A stretch of 64,000 bases of DNA from an uncultured Paracoccaceae bacterium (GTDB lineage: Bacteria > Bacteroidota > Bacteroidia > Flavobacteriales > Flavobacteriaceae), in contig CALSPC010000003.1 in the NCBI GenBank assembly GCA_943788135.1, forward strand, positions 434,001 through 498,000, in the 5' to 3' direction. Position numbers and translations under genes: made by a program. Below the pieces are notes generated by a model. It was not told where the DNA came from and ran no database searches. It saw only the letters and a program-made list of their open reading frames with translations. Shown here in pieces: positions 59,392-64,000 of this stretch (position 1 is the stretch's first letter; every line of letters begins with the position of its first letter).

Positions 59392-60330
59392 TTGAAAATT
59401 AAATCTGCCGCCGATTACGATCAAATTAAAGACTCTGTTGTGACTATAGGGACATTTGATGGTGTGCACAGAGGGCATCAAAAAATCATTAAACGTCTTG
59501 TCACTATTGCAGATACCGAACAACTTCAGGCGTTGGTGTTGACTTTTTTTCCGCATCCGCGTATGGTAGTGCAAAAAGATTCTTCCATAAAGCTCATAAA
59601 TACCATTGACGAAAAAGCGAATTTAATTCAGGATTTAGGGGTTGATCATCTGGTTGTTAAAGCCTTTACAAAAGAGTTTTCTAGATTAACAGCTTTGGAA
59701 TATGTGCGTGATGTGTTGGTAAACACCTTGCATGTCAAACATATTATTGTCGGTTATGATCATCATTTTGGTCGCAACCGTACCGCTAATATTAAGGACC
59801 TCAAGGAATATGGCGCTTTTTACGGCTTTAAAGTCACAGAAATTGATGCACAAGAAGTTGGAGATGTTGCCGTTAGTTCCACTAAAATTAGAACAGCCCT
59901 AAAAGAAGGGGCTATTAAAGAAGCCAATCAGTTTTTAGGCTATCCGTTTATGCTTAACGGCACCGTTGTTAAAGGGAAAGGTTTAGGGAAAACAATTCAG
60001 TTTCCCACAGCAAATTTAAAAATTGAAGAACCTTATAAGCTCATCCCAAAAAAAGGAGTGTACCTCGTTCAAGCTCTTATAGAAAAGGAATTGGTATATG
60101 GAATGCTAAACATTGGCACCAACCCAACGGTCAGTTCTGCTAATACACTTTCTATAGAGGTGTTCTTTTTTAATTTCAATAAAAATCTTTACGACACGGA
60201 ACTCCATATTCAATTGCTCGATAGAATCCGCGATGAAATTAAGTTTACGGATCTTGAAGCTTTGAAAACACAATTGGAACGCGATCAACAAACTGCTCAA
60301 ACCAAAATAGCACACCTCACAAAAAACTAA
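59392..60330 (+). CDS. ribF: Bifunctional riboflavin kinase/FAD synthetase
   Basis: Makes FMN and FAD. The adenylyltransferase part has TIGTFDGVHRGHQKII (HxGH) and GYDHHFGRNR; the kinase part has GKGLGKTIQFPTANL and YGMLNIGTNPTV. 312 aa. Start is TTG at 59392. serS follows after a separate promoter. Confidence 0.96.
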   Translation: MKIKSAADYDQIKDSVVTIGTFDGVHRGHQKIIKRLVTIADTEQLQALVLTFFPHPRMVVQKDSSIKLINTIDEKANLIQDLGVDHLVVKAFTKEFSRLTALEYVRDVLVNTLHVKHIIVGYDHHFGRNRTANIKDLKEYGAFYGFKVTEIDAQEVGDVAVSSTKIRTALKEGAIKEANQFLGYPFMLNGTVVKGKGLGKTIQFPTANLKIEEPYKLIPKKGVYLVQALIEKELVYGMLNIGTNPTVSSANTLSIEVFFFNFNKNLYDTELHIQLLDRIRDEIKFTDLEALKTQLERDQQTAQTKIAHLTKN

Positions 60331-60374
60331 GACGATTTAGCCGTAAAACCAATTCTTGTTTTATTCTAAATGAT

Positions 60375-60382
60375 TAAATTTG
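60375..60382 (+). promoter_or_regulatory. -7 promoter element for serS
   Basis: TAAATTTG matches TAnnTTTG, 19 bases before the start codon; a TTG at 60356-60358 could be a weak -33. Confidence 0.5.
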
Positions 60383-60400
60383 TGACTTAAAATAAGAACC

Positions 60401-61672
60401 ATGTTACAAGTTTCCTTTATAAGAGAGCATCAAGTTGAAGTGCTAGAACGTTTAAGTAAACGAACAAGCGATGCGCAGTCGCTTATCGATAACGTCCTAA
60501 AACTCGATGAATCGCGTAGAGGACTTCAAACACAAGCCGATGCGGTTTCTGCCGAATTGAATGCGATTTCTAAAGAAATTGGGGAGTTATTTAAATCAGG
60601 TAAAGCTCAAGAGGCCAATACATTAAAACAAAAAACAACCGAACTAAAGGACACAAAAGTGGCGCTTTCTGAGCAGTTGAATACCACATCAGAAGACCTT
60701 AAAACGCTGTTGTATAAAATTCCAAACCTTCCAAATGCGATTGTTCCTGTTGGGACTTCTGAAGACGATAACGAAGAGGTTTTTCGTGCTGGAACTATTC
60801 CAACACTTTCTGAGAAAGCACTGCCGCATTGGGAGTTGGCCAAAAAATATGATATCATTGATTTTGAATTGGGAAATAAAATTACCGGTGCAGGATTTCC
60901 AGTATATAAAGGCAAAGGAGCACGTTTACAACGTGCGCTAATTAATTATTTTTTAGATAAAAATACGGCGGCGGGCTATAATGAAATTCAAGTGCCACAC
61001 TTAGTTAATGAAGCCTCGGGATACGGAACAGGACAATTGCCAGACAAAGAAGGCCAGATGTACCATGTCACTGCAGATGATTTATATTTGATTCCAACAG
61101 CCGAAGTTCCAGCAACTAATATTTTTAGAGATGTTTTATTACAAGAAAGTGACCTTCCAAAACAACTCACTGCATATACGCCTTGTTTTCGACGGGAAGC
61201 GGGAAGCTATGGTGCCCACGTTCGTGGTCTAAATCGATTACATCAATTTGATAAAGTAGAAATTTTAAGAGTAGAGCACCCCTCAAAATCGTATGAAGCA
61301 CTTGACGGGATGGTGGCACATGTGAAGACAATTTTAGAAGACTTGAAATTACCGTATCGAATTTTAAAACTCTGTTCTGGAGATCTAGGATTTACAGCAG
61401 CATTAACCTATGACTTTGAAGTCTTTTCAACGGCTCAAGACCGTTGGTTAGAAATATCTTCGGTATCTAATTTTGAAACCTTTCAAGCCAACCGCTTAAA
61501 ATTACGTTTTAAAAATAGTGATGGAAAATCTGAATTAGCCCATACATTGAACGGTAGTGCATTAGCATTACCACGAGTATTAGCGGGGATTTTAGAGAAT
61601 TATCAAACCGATGCCGGAATTCAAATTCCTGAGGTCTTAATTCCATACACAGGCTTTGCGATGATTGATTAA
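60401..61672 (+). CDS. serS: Serine--tRNA ligase
   Basis: Charges tRNA-Ser. The N-terminal coiled-coil arm (residues about 25-105) is followed by the class II core: LIPTAEVPATNIFRD, motif 2 CFRREAGSYGAHVRGLNRLHQFDKVE, and motif 3 HTLNGSALALPRVLAGILENYQ. 423 aa, intact. Confidence 0.97.
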   Translation: MLQVSFIREHQVEVLERLSKRTSDAQSLIDNVLKLDESRRGLQTQADAVSAELNAISKEIGELFKSGKAQEANTLKQKTTELKDTKVALSEQLNTTSEDLKTLLYKIPNLPNAIVPVGTSEDDNEEVFRAGTIPTLSEKALPHWELAKKYDIIDFELGNKITGAGFPVYKGKGARLQRALINYFLDKNTAAGYNEIQVPHLVNEASGYGTGQLPDKEGQMYHVTADDLYLIPTAEVPATNIFRDVLLQESDLPKQLTAYTPCFRREAGSYGAHVRGLNRLHQFDKVEILRVEHPSKSYEALDGMVAHVKTILEDLKLPYRILKLCSGDLGFTAALTYDFEVFSTAQDRWLEISSVSNFETFQANRLKLRFKNSDGKSELAHTLNGSALALPRVLAGILENYQTDAGIQIPEVLIPYTGFAMID

Positions 61673-61724
61673 TGTCCGTCTCGACAGCTGATCGAGAATT
61701 TAGTATAGTTACAAACCCTCTTTG

Positions 61725-63502
61725 ATGAAATCGATAGTAACTCTTTTTGTAAGCATTTTTTGCCTCGTTGCTTCGGCACAAGTCGATCCGGGCTTGGCCA
61801 AAACTTATTTTGAAAAAGGAGCGTTTGAAAAGGCTGCTTTACTTTACAAAAAACTACTCAATACTCAACCTACCAATTCGTATTACAGTCTAAAACTAAT
61901 TGAATGTTATCAGCAACTCAGTCAGTTTAAAGCAGCTCAAAACGAAATCGAAACCCAGCTAAAGTATTCAAAAAACCCTCAATATATTGTTGAATTAGGA
62001 TACAATTATCAGCTTCAAACCTGTTGGTAAAAGCAGAAGAGAATTATAAAAAAGCCCTAGAACGTATAGACACCCAGCCCAATTATATCTATGCTATTGC
62101 ACAACAATTCGAAGCCCACGGAAGGATCGATAATGCCATTCAAGCCTATGAACGTGGTCTTGAGCTTGCTCCTAATCCGGTGTTTTACTACAAGCTGGCT
62201 GTGCTGCATGGTGTGCAGAAAAACATCGAGAAAATGATGGAACGCTTTCTGGATTATGTCGAAACCAACCCCACTTACACAACTCAAGTGATGCGCTTAT
62301 TGGCAGAATATATTTCAGAAGATGCCAGTCAACCCTATAATCAATTGTTTAAAAATATACTCTTAAAAAAAATACAATCCACACCAAATACATTATGGAA
62401 CCAGTGGTTGAGTTGGTTATATATTCAACAAAACGATTACAAAAAAGCATTTATTCAAGAGAAAGCAATTTTTAGACGAGAACCGGAATCTTTCCAGGGC
62501 TTGATTAATTTGGCTTTATTGACAAAAGAGTCTAAGGCATATAAAACAGCACTGACAATTTTTGAGTTTATAATTCAAAATGCGACTGCTCCCCGTTTGA
62601 TTATTCAAGCCAATACCCAATGTTTAGAACTTCAATTAGAAGTATCTACAACAGACTATAACGTCATAAAAGCATCATATCTCGAGCTGTTGGATACCTA
62701 TAAGCTTGGCGTTGAAACACTCGATTTGCAAGTATCGTATGCTGATTTTTTAGCGTTTTATGACAACAATCCAGATGCGGCGATTACATTTCTAAAAAGC
62801 GCTTTAAAAGCAAATTTAACTGCTTTAGCGTCTTCAACATTAAAGATGAAACTTGCCGATATTTTAATTACTCAAAATAAATTTAATCAAGCCTTGCTCT
62901 ATTATACACAGATTCAAATGCGTGTTAAAAATAGTACCCTAGCTCAGGAGGCACGTTTCAAAGCCGCAAAAACTAGCTATTATAAAGGCGATTTTGATTG
63001 GGCTGAAACTCAATTAAAAGTATTGAAATCATCCACCTCTCAGCTCACGGCCAATGATGCGTTAGATTTGCAGCTATTGATTTCTGACCATAAAGCAAGT
63101 GATTCCCTTCACACAGCTCTAAAGTTATATGCCAAAGCCGAAGTGTTGACGCTTCAGAACAAACCAACAGAAGCCATTAGCGTTTTAGAGTCTATTCTTG
63201 AAAATCACAAAACAGATCCTATTATCGATCAAGCGCTTTTGGCCCAAGCTCAATTGTATGAGTCCGAAAAAATGTATTCAAAAGCAGAAGCTAATTATAT
63301 ACGGATTATTACGGCTTATAAAGATGATATTCTTGCAGATGACGCCTATTTTTATCTAGCGGAGTTGTATCGACTTCACTTAAATCAGCCAGAGAAAGCA
63401 AAGCTTAATTATGAAACGATTATCTTTAACCACGAAGATAGTATTCATTTTGTTGCTGCTCGAAAACAGTACCGCATACTAAGAGGGGATGCAATTAATT
63501 AA
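61725..63502 (+). pseudogene. TPR-repeat protein split by a 1-nt frameshift
   Basis: First frame (61725-62030): signal peptide SIVTLFVSIFCLVASAQ and TPR-like helices to NPQYIVELGYNYQLQT. Second frame (62024-63502) continues with LVKAEENYKKALERI and further TPR units over about 490 residues. One missing base near 62016-62019 (caaac instead of caaaac) would join them as YQLQNLLVKAEENYKKAL. It is a pseudogene or a sequencing error. The intact product would be an exported TPR scaffold of about 590 aa, unknown function. Confidence 0.75.
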
Positions 63503-63519
63503 TGACAACATATTAACCA

Positions 63520-63843
63520 ATGATAATTTATAACATAACCGCCAATATTGATGATAGCATTCATGACGACTGGCTAGAGTGGATTCAACAGCACATTCCA
63601 AAGGTGCTCGCCACAGGATTTTTTATTAAAGCTACATTTACAAAAGTTTTGGTGGAGGAATCTATGGGAGGATTAACCTATTCGATTCAGTATCTAGCAT
63701 CTTCAAAAGCCGCTTTAGAGGCTTACTACCAGCAGCACGCAGCACATTTTCAAGCGGAAGAATCTCAGCGATTTGCAGATAAAATGCTTGCCTTTAGAAC
63801 CGAATTAGAATGGATTGATGAGTTTACCTTAACCCCACACTAA
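63520..63843 (+). CDS. DUF4286 family protein
   Basis: A 107 aa small cytoplasmic protein: IIYNITANIDDSIHDDWLEWIQQHIPKVLATGFF, LTYSIQYLASSKAALEAYYQQHA. This Bacteroidota family commonly precedes rsmA, as here with no gap. Function unknown. Confidence 0.88.
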   Translation: MIIYNITANIDDSIHDDWLEWIQQHIPKVLATGFFIKATFTKVLVEESMGGLTYSIQYLASSKAALEAYYQQHAAHFQAEESQRFADKMLAFRTELEWIDEFTLTPH

Positions 63844-64000
63844 ATGACTGTAAAAGCAAAAAAATATTTAGGGCAACATTTTCTGAACGATGAATTGATC
63901 GCAAAGCAAATAGCGGATACCTTAACCCTTAAAGGCTACTCAGATGTTTTAGAGATTGGCCCCGGAATGGGCGTTTTGACCAAGTATATTCTAGAGAAAC
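63844..64000 (+). CDS. rsmA: 16S rRNA dimethyladenosine transferase, N-terminal part
   Basis: The first 52 codons are in the window: [13 protein letters not shown] followed by the SAM motif [16 protein letters not shown]. Dimethylates two adjacent adenines near the 3' end of 16S rRNA. The gene runs off the right edge. Its ATG directly follows the DUF4286 stop codon. Confidence 0.94.
   Translation, partial: MTVKAKKYLGQHFLNDELIAKQIADTLTLKGYSDVLEIGPGMGVLTKYILEK

Noticed and set aside
61679-61697. TCTCGA...TCGAGA inverted repeat after serS as terminator
   Set aside because: Stem is only six pairs and no T run follows.

Overview
The window comes from a low-GC member of the Bacteroidota, most likely a marine Flavobacteriaceae. 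The evidence is: type IX secretion (T9SS) C-terminal sorting domains on three secreted proteins; many promoters of the Bacteroidota form TAnnTTTG; frequent TTG/GTG starts; a mevalonate pathway; and families typical of this group (DUF4301, DUF3127, DUF3098, DUF4286, FtsX, arsenosugar genes). I see no rRNA, CRISPR array, insertion sequence, prophage or integrase gene. Genus-level assignment is not possible from the sequence alone.

Layout. 1-7050: 5' end of ahcY (minus), a phosphopantetheinyl transferase, then a cofactor-uptake cluster (YkoF-like thiamine-binding protein, a PnuC-type transporter broken by a 1-nt frameshift, a NadR-type kinase, DUF4301) followed by a TPP riboswitch and its TonB-dependent receptor. 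7100-29650: mostly housekeeping genes (greA, HIT, histidine kinase, aat, two tandem PPK2 kinases, tag, truB, uppP, ftsX, leuS, a SemiSWEET, an Lrp regulator with a saccharopine-dehydrogenase-like gene, pckA, ruvC, hemW, an M20 dipeptidase). 29686-34988: tRNA-Leu(UAG), a BaiN-like flavoprotein, mevalonate decarboxylase and kinase, a UbiA prenyltransferase, and an RsuA/RluB-type protein lacking the usual catalytic Asp. 34974-47231: one long minus-strand series of thirteen tightly packed genes, read from 47231 downward, carrying an arsenosugar biosynthesis cluster (AhpD-like protein, ArsS radical SAM, rhodanese, TIGR04282 transferase, purine nucleoside phosphorylase, ArsM, DUF547, TIGR04283 transferase), then a flavoprotein and a membrane Fe-S protein, then three sugar transferases. 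47555-51147: two related T9SS-secreted proteins.

51150-54760 is the accessory part: an AT-rich island ending at tRNA-Leu(CAA). Three near-identical 63-bp repeats, each preceded by a hairpin, bound small gene cassettes. Two of the hairpins are near copies of the terminator behind tRNA-Leu(CAA). One cassette holds a LRR-like small protein plus a 61-residue protein. Another holds a GIY-YIG-nuclease-like protein between two strongly acidic small proteins. This is the best candidate here for an undescribed system, but its function is inference.

54900-64000 returns to housekeeping: prs, rplY, pth, a T9SS-secreted M43 metalloprotease, ribF, serS, a TPR protein broken by a second 1-nt frameshift, DUF4286 and the start of rsmA.
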